Shown here piece by piece: positions 9,104-18,696 of a stretch of 56,195 bases of DNA. Origin of the DNA: Amycolatopsis thailandensis (GTDB lineage: Bacteria; Actinomycetota; Actinomycetes; Mycobacteriales; Pseudonocardiaceae); assembly GCF_002234405.1 (NCBI RefSeq), contig NZ_NMQT01000028.1:1-56195 (forward strand), read 5' to 3'. A program made the translations under genes and the position numbers. Every line of letters begins with the position of its first letter. Position 1 is the first letter of the stretch. A model generated the notes under the pieces. It saw only the letters and a program-made list of their open reading frames with translations. It was not told the origin of the DNA and did not search any database.

Positions 9104-9937
9104 CTAGCGTGTGTCGACCGCCACACCGGCGGCCATTTCGCCCAGGCGCATGCGGAGTGTCTTGACGTCGGCGGGTGAGACGGTGACCCACTCGCGACCG
9201 TCCGGACCGGCCTGTGACGTGCTGAGGTAGCGGCCGCTGGAGGTGTCGAACCAGCCGAGGACCCGGGAGCGCTGCTTGGCGCCCACGTGGGACCGGCTGT
9301 TCGCGGCGAGCTGACCGCCGCGCAGCCGCGGCTGGCCGGTGAGCTTGCCGAACGCCTCGCGCGGATCCGCGGTGATGCGTTCACTGAGCGAGACGCGGGA
9401 CTTCTCCTTGCGGCGGGTCTTCGCCGCTTCGGGCTCCTCGGCCTGCTTCGTCGGGTTGACGGCGCCGCGGATCGGCTCGGTGCGGCGGGCATCGTCGATC
9501 GGCAGCGTGATGGAGGCCTCCGAACCGCGCTGCCCCGGGGGCAGCAGGTCGACGACCGCTGTCGGGAGCCCGTCGGCGGGCGCTTCGCGCAGCCAGATCC
9601 CGGACTGGTCCTGGATGGCGATCACCCCGTCGCGGCCGTCGGTGGCGCCGAGCACGGCGATCGTCGGGGCCTGGAATTCGGGGATGTGCAGCGCGTCGAT
9701 GGTCAGTGAGCCGCGGGCGAGGAGATATAGCCAGTCCTCGATGCGCCGCTCGAGCCGTCCCCTGCCATCGCGGAGGCCGCGGGCCTGGAGTTCGCCGTCG
9801 ACGCGCTGGCGCAGCGCCCGGCGTTCGAGCTCTGTCGCGCCGTGCGAACGCACGCGCAGCGGATACGGCAGGTCACCGAGCTCGGCGGACTCCCAGAGGA
9901 AGTCGAACGCCAGCGGCGTGAAGTGTTCCTGGTGCAT
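9104..9937 (-). CDS. EspG-family type VII secretion chaperone
   Basis: The 277-residue protein shows the EspG opening (LAFDFLWESAELGDLPYPLRVRSHG) and the mid-domain DLLPPGQRGSEASITLP, then a charged linker and a conserved C-terminal block (WFDTSSGRYLSTSQ, DGREWVTVSPAD). EspG proteins bind PPE-type substrates in the cytosol and deliver them to the ESX machine. GGGAGG about ten bases upstream supports ATG 9937 over a start seven codons earlier. It is paralogous to the gene at 10219-11013 and lies downstream of the PE/PPE-like pair. No ESX membrane components are in the window. Confidence 0.8.
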   Translation of the reverse strand: MHQEHFTPLAFDFLWESAELGDLPYPLRVRSHGATELERRALRQRVDGELQARGLRDGRGRLERRIEDWLYLLARGSLTIDALHIPEFQAPTIAVLGATDGRDGVIAIQDQSGIWLREAPADGLPTAVVDLLPPGQRGSEASITLPIDDARRTEPIRGAVNPTKQAEEPEAAKTRRKEKSRVSLSERITADPREAFGKLTGQPRLRGGQLAANSRSHVGAKQRSRVLGWFDTSSGRYLSTSQAGPDGREWVTVSPADVKTLRMRLGEMAAGVAVDTR

Positions 9938-10154
9938 TGGTTCGTGCCCTCCCGGCACCTTGGCTTCTGGACCTCGGGACGCCCAGAGGGTTCACGATAG
10001 CGAAGGGGTACGACAGTCGTCGGCCGGATGCGGGAAGTGACACTCGCGGGACGGCAAGGCGACCGAGACGGGTCTCCCCAAGGGCGCCCCGCGCCCGGCG
10101 GAGACTTCACCGTCGCGCGCCCTCTTTTGGGCCGAAGGCCCACGGAAATTCGTT

Positions 10155-10206
10155 GAAGGGGCGCCCTCGCTCTCAACCCGAGTTGGTAGCGGCTCTGCGC
10201 CCCTTC
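10155..10206. terminator. Hairpins in the gap between the two espG-like genes
   Basis: The 281-base gap 9938-10218 contains no supported gene. It holds an inverted repeat of GAAGGGGCGC/GCGCCCCTTC (10155-10164 and 10197-10206, loop 32 bases) and a small tight hairpin, TGGGCC-GAA-GGCCCA, at 10128-10142. Both lie downstream of the espG-like gene ending at 10219 and may end its transcription, leaving the second espG-like gene with its own promoter. Confidence 0.4.
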
Positions 10207-10218
10207 GGCGAGTTTCCG

Positions 10219-11013
10219 TCAGCGCGCGACAGAAGATTCAGCCGCGATCTTCCCCAGCATCTCCGTGAGCCGGTGCCGCAAAGTCGCCGGATCCGCGGGC
10301 GCGATGGTGATCCAGTCGCGGCCGTCGGAGCCGCGGGTGGCTTGGGTGAAGTACCGGCCGGACTGCGTGTCGAACCAGCTCAGCACCGAAGACCGGCTCC
10401 GCGTGCCGTGCTTGCTGCGCGCGTTGGCGCCGAACTGCCCACCGCGAAGCCGCGGCTGCGCCTGGAGCCGCGAAAGGGCTTTGCGGTCCTCGTCGGACGT
10501 CGCCGAGCCGTCGACCTGCGGCTGGCGGCGCTGCAGGAAGTCCGCGCCCGAAGCGCCGACGAGACCGTCCAGCGGGAGGGTGATCGACTTCTCCGTGCCG
10601 CGCGAACCCGGCGGCAGGAGGGAGACGATCGCGCTCGCGAGGCCGTCCGGGGCGATCGGATGGAAGTGGAAACCGCGCTGGTCCTGCACCGTCAGGAGGC
10701 CTTGGCCGCCGAGCAGCGACGCGACCGCGAGCAGCGGTTCGGTGTTGGGGTTGTTGAGCTGGACGCAGTCCAGGCTCAAATCAGGCAGCGCGAGAACGCC
10801 GAAATAGTCCTCGATGTGGGGTTCGGGACGCCCGCGCTCGTCGGCGAGACGGCGCTGGTTCAGCGACTGGAGCGTCTGCGTCCGCAGCGCGCCGCGCTCG
10901 TCCATGGTCGCCCCGTGCGAACGGAGCCGCAGCGGGTACGGCAGCTCGCCGGCGTTCGCGCTCTCCCACAGGAAGTCCAGCTCGACCGCGGTGAGCAGTT
11001 CACCGTTCGCCAT
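10219..11013 (-). CDS. EspG-family type VII secretion chaperone (paralogue)
   Basis: 264 residues sharing the frame of its neighbour: LTAVELDFLWESANAGELPYP at the start, SLLPPGSRGTEKSITLPLDG in the middle, RLRGGQFGAN, and the C-terminal blocks SVLSWFDTQSGRYF and GRDWITIAPADP. The similarity over the whole length shows a local duplication with substantial divergence, so the two may serve different PPE-like substrates. The cognate PPE-like gene lies directly upstream in transcription order. Only 32 bases separate its stop region from the strong hairpin-free end at 10218. Confidence 0.8.
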   Translation of the reverse strand: MANGELLTAVELDFLWESANAGELPYPLRLRSHGATMDERGALRTQTLQSLNQRRLADERGRPEPHIEDYFGVLALPDLSLDCVQLNNPNTEPLLAVASLLGGQGLLTVQDQRGFHFHPIAPDGLASAIVSLLPPGSRGTEKSITLPLDGLVGASGADFLQRRQPQVDGSATSDEDRKALSRLQAQPRLRGGQFGANARSKHGTRSRSSVLSWFDTQSGRYFTQATRGSDGRDWITIAPADPATLRHRLTEMLGKIAAESSVAR

Positions 11014-11209
11014 CTTCCGCCCCTAGTGTCTATTGGTGAACCCGCGTCCGCGATCGGCGTCGGCAGGACGCCGCCTGGTCATCTGCCTCACGACCGCGGG
11101 CAGGGCGTCCTGCCACCGCGATAGCGGGGCCTTCGGCCGGGGCGGGTTCACGCGTTGTCGCCTTTTCGGCGTCCGACTTCAGCTCCGCCGACAGGCTCGC
11201 ACAAGTCAG

Positions 11210-11242
11210 CGGGCGCGCGGCCGGTGATCGGCCGCGCGCCCG
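11210..11242. terminator. Strong GC-rich hairpin after the PPE-like gene
   Basis: Perfect 14-base stem (11210-11223 and 11229-11242) with a 5-base loop GTGAT, 13 bases past the stop of the PPE-like gene. The rest of the 241-base gap 11014-11254 shows no gene. Confidence 0.7.
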
Positions 11243-11254
11243 GTGAAAACAGCT

Positions 11255-12634
11255 CTAGCGATCGTCGTCTTCGGTCCAGGCACCGATGACCGGCGGCGGG
11301 GTCGCCTCGTTGGCGCCGAAGGCGTCGTCCGGGTCCGGCTCGATGAGGAACGACGCGTGCGTGTGCTCCTCTTCCTGCTCGGCCTGCGCACCGTGGGCGC
11401 CCATGCCCATGCCGCCCATGCCCTGCATCGGCGGGGTCGGGCCGCCACCGATGGTGCCGCTGGAGGACACGATGCCCTGCTGCGGCACGGCCTGGGACGC
11501 GGCGCTCTGCGCGGGCGCGGCGTTGTCCGTCGCCGCGGCGCCGGTGCTGTCGGAGTCCTTGGCACCGGACTTGTTGCCCTGTCCGAGCGCCTTGGCACCG
11601 GCGTAGCCGAGGCCGCCGCCGAGACCGGCCGCGGTGAGCGCCTGGCCGAGTCCACTGCCGCCGCTCGCCGCCGGGGCCTGCGGGGCGATCGGGGCACCGG
11701 TACCGGACGCGACACCGGCGCCCGGCGCGACACCCGAAGCCGGGAGGTTCCCGGTGGCGGGGTTGTAGCCGGCCTGCGAGAACACGCCCGAATCCGGACC
11801 GGCGTGGACGACCGGAGCCGCGCCATTGCCCTGCGGGCCGCCGTAGCCGTGCGTGCCGGCGAAACCCGGGGTGCCGGAGACGGCGCCCGGGTTGAGACCG
11901 CCGCCACCGACGTTGCCGACACCGCTGAAGCCGACGTTGGTGTGCGTGGCCGTCGGCTTCATGCCGAGGGAATCGGGGCCGAAGCTCGGCGTCGAGCTGT
12001 CGACCTCACTCATTTCCTTGGTGTAGGCCTCGAGGAACCTGGCCTGCTCCGCCCGCACTTCCTTGTCCTGGTCGGCGAGGGGCTTCTGGTCGGTGATCAT
12101 GCCGACCGGGCCCGCCGCGAGGGCGGCGCCCATCGCGCCTTCAGGGGTGTAGTTGGTCGGCTTCGGCATCAGCTTGACCTTGGTGGCCGCGTCGGCCTGC
12201 TTCTGCAGCCTGTCCGCCATCGTGTTCGCGGCCTCGGAGGCCTGCGAACCCGAGTTCGCGATGGCGACCAGCGACCCCTGCGCGGCCGCCGCGCCCTGGC
12301 CGATCCAGGCGGAGCCCAGTTCGGAGATCGCGTTGTAGAGGTCGTTCGACGCCTGGCTCAGCTTGGTGCCGTGCGAGGTCCACGACTGGCCGATCGACGT
12401 CGCGGTGCTCGGGTCGTTGCCGATGTTGGCCTGGTTCCACAGGTCCTGGCTGCTCGGGGCGCTCTCCCAGTTCGGCGGGTTCGTGATGGCGCGGTCCGCG
12501 CCGATGTCGAATCCGTCCGAACGCCCGCGGGCGCTGGAGACGATCCCCGCGGCCTGCGAGTTGTCGCCGAGCTGGACCGGGGTGCCGCTGGTGTTGCTCT
12601 CGCCGTAAGAGTCGGCGCTGTGCTTCGGTGGCAT
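11255..12634 (-). CDS. PPE-like type VII secretion substrate with Gly/Pro/Ala-rich tail
   Basis: Residues about 70-150 form a helical region with a WIG (WxG) turn (LGSAWIGQGAAAAQ), as in PPE-domain proteins, and follow an N-terminal NPPNW segment. After about residue 200 the protein becomes a low-complexity Gly/Pro/Ala/Ser tail and ends in an acidic segment with Asp-Asp. Total length is 459. It is encoded 17 bases after the small PE-like gene and just before two EspG-like chaperones, the expected order for a heterodimeric ESX substrate pair. In M. tuberculosis the same ftsH-hpt interval also holds PE/PPE and Esx genes (Rv3620c-Rv3622c). Confidence 0.75.
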   Translation of the reverse strand: MPPKHSADSYGESNTSGTPVQLGDNSQAAGIVSSARGRSDGFDIGADRAITNPPNWESAPSSQDLWNQANIGNDPSTATSIGQSWTSHGTKLSQASNDLYNAISELGSAWIGQGAAAAQGSLVAIANSGSQASEAANTMADRLQKQADAATKVKLMPKPTNYTPEGAMGAALAAGPVGMITDQKPLADQDKEVRAEQARFLEAYTKEMSEVDSSTPSFGPDSLGMKPTATHTNVGFSGVGNVGGGGLNPGAVSGTPGFAGTHGYGGPQGNGAAPVVHAGPDSGVFSQAGYNPATGNLPASGVAPGAGVASGTGAPIAPQAPAASGGSGLGQALTAAGLGGGLGYAGAKALGQGNKSGAKDSDSTGAAATDNAAPAQSAASQAVPQQGIVSSSGTIGGGPTPPMQGMGGMGMGAHGAQAEQEEEHTHASFLIEPDPDDAFGANEATPPPVIGAWTEDDDR

Positions 12635-12651
12635 GGCTTTCTGACTCCCCC

Positions 12652-13017
12652 TCAGACGTTCCGGAACGGCTCGGCCGCGGCCTGGTCGATCTCGTGGTAA
12701 CGGGCCATCGCGGTGACGATGCCGGACTCGGCCGCCTCGTACTGCTGGTAAAGGTTCTGGAGGGCGGCGGTGTACGAGTCACCGCCACCGTCGGCGCGGT
12801 TCGCGACCTTCGCGGCGATGGCGTTGCCCACCGGGTTGTTGCCCAGCTTCGGCGCCTGCCCGAGGTCACCGGCACTGTGGAGCAGCGCCTCGACGGCGTC
12901 CTTGCCGGTGCGGATCTTGTTCAGTGCGGTCTGGGCCGCGTCCGGGTCGATCCCGACCTGGCCCTGGGCCGCGGCGTTCTTGAACGCGTTCGCGTCCGCC
13001 AAGCTGCTGTTCCCCAT
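12652..13017 (-). CDS. Small PE-like/ESX-type partner with C-terminal YxxxD signal
   Basis: A 121-residue mostly helical protein with no signal peptide. Near the end it carries ARYHEIDQAA, which contains Tyr-x-x-x-Asp, the general type VII secretion signal found at the end of the second helix of PE and EsxB-type proteins. It is the first gene of the set read leftward into the PPE-like gene. The sequence itself lacks a classical Pro-Glu N-terminus, so PE-like describes its role and position rather than strict family membership. Confidence 0.7.
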   Translation of the reverse strand: MGNSSLADANAFKNAAAQGQVGIDPDAAQTALNKIRTGKDAVEALLHSAGDLGQAPKLGNNPVGNAIAAKVANRADGGGDSYTAALQNLYQQYEAAESGIVTAMARYHEIDQAAAEPFRNV

Positions 13018-13161
13018 CTGAGCTCTCTCCGTTTCCCCCGGGCCAGGCCACGACGGATTCGTGGCAAAGGTCTTCGCATAGGTTAACGCACCTGATCGCA
13101 GCCTATGACGCGTTCACCACGCTCAGGGTTCCGTATTTCCGCACGAGCGGGCAAGCGGTTC

Positions 13162-13725
13162 TCAGGACGTGTAGACGTGCGGGTCCAGGGTGCCGATGTA
13201 AGGCAGGTCCCGGTAACGCTCCGCGTAGTCCAGGCCGTATCCGACTACGAATTCGTTGGGGATGTCGAACCCGATGTACTTGACCGGTACATCGACCTTG
13301 ACCGCCTCCGGCTTGCGCAGAAGAGAGACGACCTCGAGCGAGGCCGGGTTGCGGCTCGCGAGGTTCTTCAGCAGCCAGGACAGCGTGAGCCCGGAGTCGA
13401 CGATGTCCTCGACGATGAGCACGTCGCGGCCTGCGATGTCGCGGTCGAGGTCCTTCAGGATCCGCACCACGCCGGACGACGACGTCGCCGAGCCGTAGGA
13501 GGAGACCGCCATGAACTCGAGCTGCGAAGGAAGAGGGAGTGCCCTGGCGAAGTCGGTCATGAACATCACCGCGCCCTTGAGCACGCCGACGAGCAGGAGG
13601 TCTCCCTGCCCGGAGCCGGGGCCGTCGGCCGGATAGTCCGCGGCGACCTTGGCGGCCAGCTCGGCGATCTTGTCGTTGATCTGCTGCTCGGTGACGAGCA
13701 CGGAGGCGATCTCGCCTTCGTACAC
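13162..13725 (-). CDS. hpt: hypoxanthine phosphoribosyltransferase
   Basis: Salvages hypoxanthine and guanine with PRPP to IMP and GMP. The 187-residue protein has the flexible loop region (AVSSYGSAT), the PRPP-binding motif [11 protein letters not shown] and the base-binding end ([26 protein letters not shown]). The GTG start at 13725 is preceded by GAGGGG at good distance; frames open further upstream run into tilS. It lies 13 bases after tilS in the order metalloprotease-tilS-hpt, conserved across actinobacteria. Confidence 0.95.
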   Translation of the reverse strand: MYEGEIASVLVTEQQINDKIAELAAKVAADYPADGPGSGQGDLLLVGVLKGAVMFMTDFARALPLPSQLEFMAVSSYGSATSSSGVVRILKDLDRDIAGRDVLIVEDIVDSGLTLSWLLKNLASRNPASLEVVSLLRKPEAVKVDVPVKYIGFDIPNEFVVGYGLDYAERYRDLPYIGTLDPHVYTS

Positions 13726-13738
13726 AGGACGATCCCCT

Positions 13739-14713
13739 CTAGGTGGTGGACTGGGGTGCTTCGAGGGAGAGCCTGCCATGCGCCCGTGCGGCCACCAAGT
13801 CGCCGGGTAGCCAAACGCCCCCCTGACCCCGCCAATTGCCCACCAGCGCGTCGATCGAACGCAGATGGGCGTCGGTGAGTTCACGGACGCCGGAGTCCAG
13901 CAGCCACCTGCGGAGGACACGTCGCCGCAGCGCGGGCGGCTCGGTGGCGAGCACCGCGACGTCGAGCCCTTCCTCGGTGAAGGCGCGCAAGTAGACCTCA
14001 CCCGCGAGTGTGTCCAACGCCTCGGTGTCCTCGCGCAGTTGCGCCGCCGTGCGGGCGAGCGAAGCAGCGACACCGCCTGCCAGCACATCCTCCAGAAGGG
14101 GCAGTACTTCCGTTCTCAACCGGACACGGGTGAACCGCGGGTCCTCGTTGTGCGGGTCCTGCCACGGGTCGACGCCGAGCGCCCGGCAGGCCTTCCGGGT
14201 GGTGGCGCGCGTGACGCCGAGCAACGGCCGTCCCCACGGCGGATCGTGCGGCCGCATACCGGCCAGCGAACGCGGTCCCGAACCCCGGCCGAGGCCGAGC
14301 AGGACGGTTTCGGCCTGGTCGTCGAGGGTGTGACCGAGCAGGACGAGGCCGTGCCCGCTGTCGAGTGCCGAACGCAAGGCGCCGTAACGGGCCCGGCGGG
14401 CCGCCGCTTCCGGTCCGCCCGCGCCCTCGACCCGCACCTTCAGGACTTCGGCGCTGTGGACGCCCAGTTCCCGCGCCGTGTCCGCGGCCAGGGCGGCGGT
14501 CTCGGCGGAACCGTCCTGGAGACCGTGGTCGACGACGAGCGCCCGCACCTTCAGCCCGGCGCGGGTCCCGGTGAACGCGGCCGCCTCGGCCAGCGCGAGC
14601 GAATCCGCGCCGCCGGAGACGGCGACGCACACCTCTTCGAAAGCACCGGCCGACGTGAGGAAGTCCCGCACGGCCGTGCGTACGGCCGCGATCGCCGGAT
14701 CCGGTCCGCTCAC
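13739..14713 (-). CDS. tilS: tRNA(Ile)-lysidine synthetase
   Basis: TilS attaches lysine to C34 of the CAU-anticodon isoleucine tRNA so that it reads AUA. The 324-residue protein has the PP-loop [15 protein letters not shown] near residue 30, VDHGLQDGS, and [21 protein letters not shown]. The GTG start at 14713 overlaps the upstream stop as GTGA, showing translational coupling with the metalloprotease gene. It ends just before hpt. The C-terminal domain is short, as in other actinobacterial TilS. Confidence 0.94.
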   Translation of the reverse strand: MSGPDPAIAAVRTAVRDFLTSAGAFEEVCVAVSGGADSLALAEAAAFTGTRAGLKVRALVVDHGLQDGSAETAALAADTARELGVHSAEVLKVRVEGAGGPEAAARRARYGALRSALDSGHGLVLLGHTLDDQAETVLLGLGRGSGPRSLAGMRPHDPPWGRPLLGVTRATTRKACRALGVDPWQDPHNEDPRFTRVRLRTEVLPLLEDVLAGGVAASLARTAAQLREDTEALDTLAGEVYLRAFTEEGLDVAVLATEPPALRRRVLRRWLLDSGVRELTDAHLRSIDALVGNWRGQGGVWLPGDLVAARAHGRLSLEAPQSTT

Positions 14714-15771
14714 CCGTGCAGGCGCCGCACCCAGGCCGCCGGATCGGTGATCTCGGCGCGGGTCGGCAGCGTGTTCGGCGACGTCCAGACGGCGTTGAAA
14801 CCGTCCATGCCGACAGCCTCGACGACGTGTTTCGTGAACTTCGCGCCCTGCTCGTACTGGCGCATCTTCGCGTCCACGCCGAGCAGGCTGCGCAGCACGC
14901 GGTCGATCAGGCCGCCGCCCTTGCGCCGCGCGGTGAACCGCGAACGGATCAGCTCGACACTCGGCACGACCCGCGGCCCGACGGCGTCCATCACGAAGTC
15001 GGCGTGCCCCTCCAGCAGGGTGGAGAGGGCGAGCAGCCGATCGAACACGGCGCGTTCGCTCGGCGACTGGAGGAGTTCGGCGAGACCGGCGCCGCCCGTC
15101 TTGCCCTTGCCGATCTGCTTGATGGTGTCCGGCAGGCGGCCGACCAGATCGCTCAGCCCGTCCGCGTCCCGGCCGGCGAGCCCGCCGATCAGGCGCTCGA
15201 CCTCGTCGGCGAAGTAGTCGCGCAGCCAGGTGACCGCGGTGAACTGCAACCGGTGGGTGCATTCGTGCAGGCAGACCCAGAGCCGGAAATCGTGCCCCGG
15301 CACGTCCATCGCCCGCTGGGCGGCGACCACGTTCGGCGCGACGAGCACGAGCTGCCCCTGGCGTTCCGGCCCGCCGAACGGGTCGTACTGGCCGAGGACG
15401 CGGGAAGCCAGGAACGCGAGCACCAGACCGGTCTGGACGCCGGCGCCACCGGCCAGCACGGGTGCCAGCGGCCCGCCCTGCGCCTCCGGCAGCGCGCGGC
15501 CGGTGAGCGCGTCGAGCCCGGAGGCGGCCGAGCGGACCCAGCCGGGCCTGTCGACGACTTCGGCGGGCAGCAGCGGCAGGTCGAAGCCTAGTCCGGTCAG
15601 CTCGCGGACGTGGCCCTCCGCCTCGATGGTCAGGTCGCGTAGCTCGGCGACGGCTTCGTCGGCCTCTTCGCGGTCGACGACCGGACCGCCGCGCACCAGG
15701 AGCGCGCCCGTCGAGGCGGCCAGGGACCAGTCGACCATCGAACGCGTCTTGGTCGGCGTTTCCTCAGTCAC
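14710..15771 (-). CDS. zinc-dependent metalloprotease-like protein (DUF2342)
   Basis: 353 residues with HECTH at 169-173, an HExxH zincin motif, inside a conserved block (RLWVCLHECTHRLQF). A later EGHADFVMD segment probably provides the third zinc ligand. The family (DUF2342, sometimes labelled F420-biosynthesis-associated) is conserved next to tilS and hpt in actinobacteria; Rv3626c is the positional equivalent. Substrate unknown. No signal peptide is seen, so it is probably cytoplasmic. Confidence 0.88.
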   Translation of the reverse strand: MTEETPTKTRSMVDWSLAASTGALLVRGGPVVDREEADEAVAELRDLTIEAEGHVRELTGLGFDLPLLPAEVVDRPGWVRSAASGLDALTGRALPEAQGGPLAPVLAGGAGVQTGLVLAFLASRVLGQYDPFGGPERQGQLVLVAPNVVAAQRAMDVPGHDFRLWVCLHECTHRLQFTAVTWLRDYFADEVERLIGGLAGRDADGLSDLVGRLPDTIKQIGKGKTGGAGLAELLQSPSERAVFDRLLALSTLLEGHADFVMDAVGPRVVPSVELIRSRFTARRKGGGLIDRVLRSLLGVDAKMRQYEQGAKFTKHVVEAVGMDGFNAVWTSPNTLPTRAEITDPAAWVRRLHG

Positions 15772-15847
15772 TCTTATGACGCTACCCGCTGGAAGGCCGA
15801 ATTCCGCCCTGACTTCCTCACGCTCCGATTCCGGTCGCTCACCGGAA

Positions 15848-17929
15848 TCACCGGCAGCCGCATTTGTGCAGGGTCGCCGCGACGACGTCGAGCGCGGCCC
15901 GGCCCTTGTTCTGGTCCGAACCGGACGACATCAGCGCGAACACCAGCATCCGGCCGTCGGTGTCCAGCACCACGCCCGCCAGGGTGTTCACGCCGGACAG
16001 CGTCCCGGTCTTGCCGCGCACCCAGCCGCGGCCCGCCGCCGAAGCCGGGTCGCCGTAGCGCTTCTCCAGCGTCCCGCTGCCGCCCGCGACGGGAAGACCG
16101 GCCAGCAGCGGCCGCAGTTTCGCCGTCCTCGGGTCCTTGCCGTCCGGCGCCGCCGCGACCGCGAGGATCTCGCTGAGCACCTTGGCCGGGATCTTGTTCT
16201 GGTCGGACAGCCCGCTGCCGTCGTTGATCTGGACGCCGGTCAGGTCGAACCCGGCTTCCTTGAGCACGTTCATCGTCGCGGTCGCGCCGCCGGTGAACGA
16301 TGCTTCGCCGCCCTTCGCGAGCGCGATCTGGCGGGCGAGGACGTCGGCCATCAGGTTGTCCGAAAGCTGCAGCAGCGAGTTGGCGAACTCGGTGAGCGGC
16401 TGCGACTTGACCTCGCCGAGCACCTTCGCGTCCTTCGGCGCCGTCGTCGTGCCGCCGGCCTGGGCTTCGAGCTTCCCCGCGATCTTCTGGGTCAGCGCGG
16501 CGGCCGGGTTCGCGACGCGGGGCGCGTGGTCGTTCTTCGGGTCGTTGCGGCCGCCGTCGGCCATCACGGGGAGGACCGGCGCCATGTAGGTGTTCCCGGC
16601 GGCGGTGTCCTCCGGGTCCCAGCCCTTCGCGGACGTCGGGCCCTTGAACACGCTGATGTCCAGCTGGACCTTGGTGATCTTGCCGCCGCTCGCCTTCTTG
16701 ACCTGGGCGACGAGGTCGTCGACGTGGGCGGCTCCCGGGTACAGCGGCGAGTCGGTGCCCAGCGGCAGCGAGGTCAGCGAGGGATCGCCGCCCGCGACGA
16801 GGATGGCCGTGGACGGGTCGGCGCCCTGGACGACCTTCGTGGAGATCTGCGTCCCGTGGTCCATCGACAGCAACGCGGCCGCGACGACGAGGATCTTCGT
16901 GGTCGACGCCGGGGTCAGCGGGGTGCCGGAGTTCTTGTCCCAGAGCACGTCGCCGGTCGACGCGTCCACCACGGTGCCGGTGAGCGTGCCGAGGTCCGGG
17001 GCGCCGGCGGGGCCGGACAGGGCGGCCGCGAGACCTTCCTTCGTCGGCGCGACACCGTTGATGTCCGGCCCGTGCAGGACCCGGGTGACCCCGGCGGGTT
17101 TGGGGATGTCGCCCTTCGGCGCGTTCGGCGCCCAGGGCAGGCCGAGCCGGTTCGACACCTTCGGCATCGCGGCGGCGCCGCCCATCCCGGCCAGCAGCAG
17201 GACGACGACCAGGGTCGTGATCAGCAGAGCCTTGCGTTTGCGCTTCGGCTTCGGCGCGGGTGCCGCCTCGGTCTCGGCGGACGGGGGCTTCTGGGAAGGC
17301 GGCTCGGGCCGCTGGATGCCGACGGTGGCCTCGGAGTCGAAGCGCTCTTCGGCGGGCTCGATGCGGACCGGGCGCGCGTGCATGGTCGCGGACGGGACCG
17401 GCGCGGGCGGCGGCGGCTCGATCCGGCTCTGCTCGGGACGGCGAGGCGGCTGGGGCTCCTGGAGCGGGGGTTCCGGCTGCTGGGGTTCCTGGAGCGAGGG
17501 CTCCGGCCGCGGCTCGGGTCTCGCCAGCTCGTGATCACGCGTGGGCGTCGCGGCGCCCCGGTCGAACTGATCCCAGTCCGGTTTGTCTGTTTGCTGCGGC
17601 CGGACAGGCTGGACGAAGACGGTTTTCGGCGCCTCGGGCTCCGGCTCGACCGGAGTCACCGGCTCGAAGGCGGACCACTTCGGTGTGGGGGTCTCCGGGA
17701 CGTCCGGCTCTTCCTCGACTTCGACGACCGGCTGGAACCAGGAATCACTTTCGGGTGTGACCTTCGGCACTGCCAGCTCTTCGGTCTTGCCGTTCGCCAG
17801 CCCCGACATGGGCAGCCAGACGGTGGCCTCGCTCTGCCCCTTCGTGCCCTTGGGCTCGACGGATGAGGTGTCCTTGTCGTCCGACGGCCAGCTCGGGACA
17901 TCGTTTTCCGGCACGTAACGCTCCTTCAT
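15848..17929 (-). CDS. dacB: D-alanyl-D-alanine carboxypeptidase/endopeptidase (PBP4, S13 family) with cytoplasmic tail
   Basis: A 693-residue penicillin-binding protein. Residues 1-230 are acidic, Pro-rich and presumably cytoplasmic; a membrane helix covers about 233-254; the rest is the extracytoplasmic S13 peptidase with STTK at 342-345, SDN (LLQLSDNLMAD) and KTG (RGKTGTLSG). It trims peptidoglycan peptides. ATG 17929 was chosen because the protein becomes family-like there; the open frame further upstream crosses the divergent ppa promoter region. The long N-terminal tail with repeated PEP/LQEP units is unusual compared with enterobacterial DacB and could bind regulators or be phosphorylated. 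Confidence 0.92.
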   Translation of the reverse strand: MKERYVPENDVPSWPSDDKDTSSVEPKGTKGQSEATVWLPMSGLANGKTEELAVPKVTPESDSWFQPVVEVEEEPDVPETPTPKWSAFEPVTPVEPEPEAPKTVFVQPVRPQQTDKPDWDQFDRGAATPTRDHELARPEPRPEPSLQEPQQPEPPLQEPQPPRRPEQSRIEPPPPAPVPSATMHARPVRIEPAEERFDSEATVGIQRPEPPSQKPPSAETEAAPAPKPKRKRKALLITTLVVVLLLAGMGGAAAMPKVSNRLGLPWAPNAPKGDIPKPAGVTRVLHGPDINGVAPTKEGLAAALSGPAGAPDLGTLTGTVVDASTGDVLWDKNSGTPLTPASTTKILVVAAALLSMDHGTQISTKVVQGADPSTAILVAGGDPSLTSLPLGTDSPLYPGAAHVDDLVAQVKKASGGKITKVQLDISVFKGPTSAKGWDPEDTAAGNTYMAPVLPVMADGGRNDPKNDHAPRVANPAAALTQKIAGKLEAQAGGTTTAPKDAKVLGEVKSQPLTEFANSLLQLSDNLMADVLARQIALAKGGEASFTGGATATMNVLKEAGFDLTGVQINDGSGLSDQNKIPAKVLSEILAVAAAPDGKDPRTAKLRPLLAGLPVAGGSGTLEKRYGDPASAAGRGWVRGKTGTLSGVNTLAGVVLDTDGRMLVFALMSSGSDQNKGRAALDVVAATLHKCGCR

Positions 17930-18080
17930 CCACCGTCCGGGGAAGGGGCCAAGCTCACATACGACCACATCGATGCGACCGCCCGAGCCCCCGTGGTCCA
18001 CACTAGTGAAGACAAGACGATGATTTCGGTGAGCCGTCCGCGAGGCGGGGCGTACCAAAGACGAGAGCAGCGAGGCCGGC

Positions 18081-18596
18081 GTGGAATTCGACGTCACTAT
18101 CGAAATCCCCAAGGGGGAGCGCAACAAGTACGAGGTGGACCACAAGACCGGTCGGATCAAACTCGACCGGACCTTGTTCACGGCCACCCAGTACCCCGCC
18201 GACTACGGGTTCATCGACGACACCCTCGGCCAGGACGGCGACCCGCTCGACGTGCTGGTGCTCGTCCAGGAACCGACCTTCCCGGGCTGCCTGATCCGCT
18301 GCCGCGCGATCGGCATGTTCCGGATGACCGACGAGAAGGGCCCGGACGACAAGGTCCTCGCGGTCCCGACGAACGACCCGCGCCTCGAGCACCTGCGGGA
18401 CATCCACCACCTGAACGAGTTCCACAAGCTCGAGATCCAGCACTTCTTCGAGGTGTACAAGGATCTGGAGCCGGGCAAGAGCGTCGAGGGTTCGACCTGG
18501 GTCGGGCGTACCGACGCCGAGGCCGAGATCAAGCGTTCGTACGAGCGTGAGACCGACCGGCTGGCCAAAGAGGCCGTCGACGGTCCGTCGCACTAG
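18081..18596 (+). CDS. ppa: inorganic pyrophosphatase
   Basis: Soluble family I pyrophosphatase, which hydrolyses PPi and pulls biosynthetic reactions forward. The 171-residue protein has [30 protein letters not shown] and the signature [11 protein letters not shown] with its metal-binding Asp residues. The GTG start at 18081 has GAGG five bases upstream. It is divergent from dacB, as in mycobacteria. The genome also encodes a membrane proton-pumping pyrophosphatase at 49842-52136, so two PPi-consuming routes coexist. Confidence 0.97.
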   Translation: MEFDVTIEIPKGERNKYEVDHKTGRIKLDRTLFTATQYPADYGFIDDTLGQDGDPLDVLVLVQEPTFPGCLIRCRAIGMFRMTDEKGPDDKVLAVPTNDPRLEHLRDIHHLNEFHKLEIQHFFEVYKDLEPGKSVEGSTWVGRTDAEAEIKRSYERETDRLAKEAVDGPSH

Positions 18597-18607
18597 TACT
18601 CAGAGCT

Positions 18608-18650
18608 GAAGGGGCCCTTCACCGCGTGTCGTGCGGTGAAGGGCCCCTTC
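18608..18650. terminator. Palindrome between convergent ppa and glyA
   Basis: Perfect 18-base stem GAAGGGGCCCTTCACCGC and its complement (18608-18625, 18633-18650), loop 7. The outer stem sequence is nearly identical to the palindrome at 21535-21577, so it belongs to a dispersed element family. Confidence 0.8.
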
Positions 18651-18696
18651 GCTGCGTCTTATGCGGGTATGGCGTCCTTCAGCCCCCGCCGTACCG

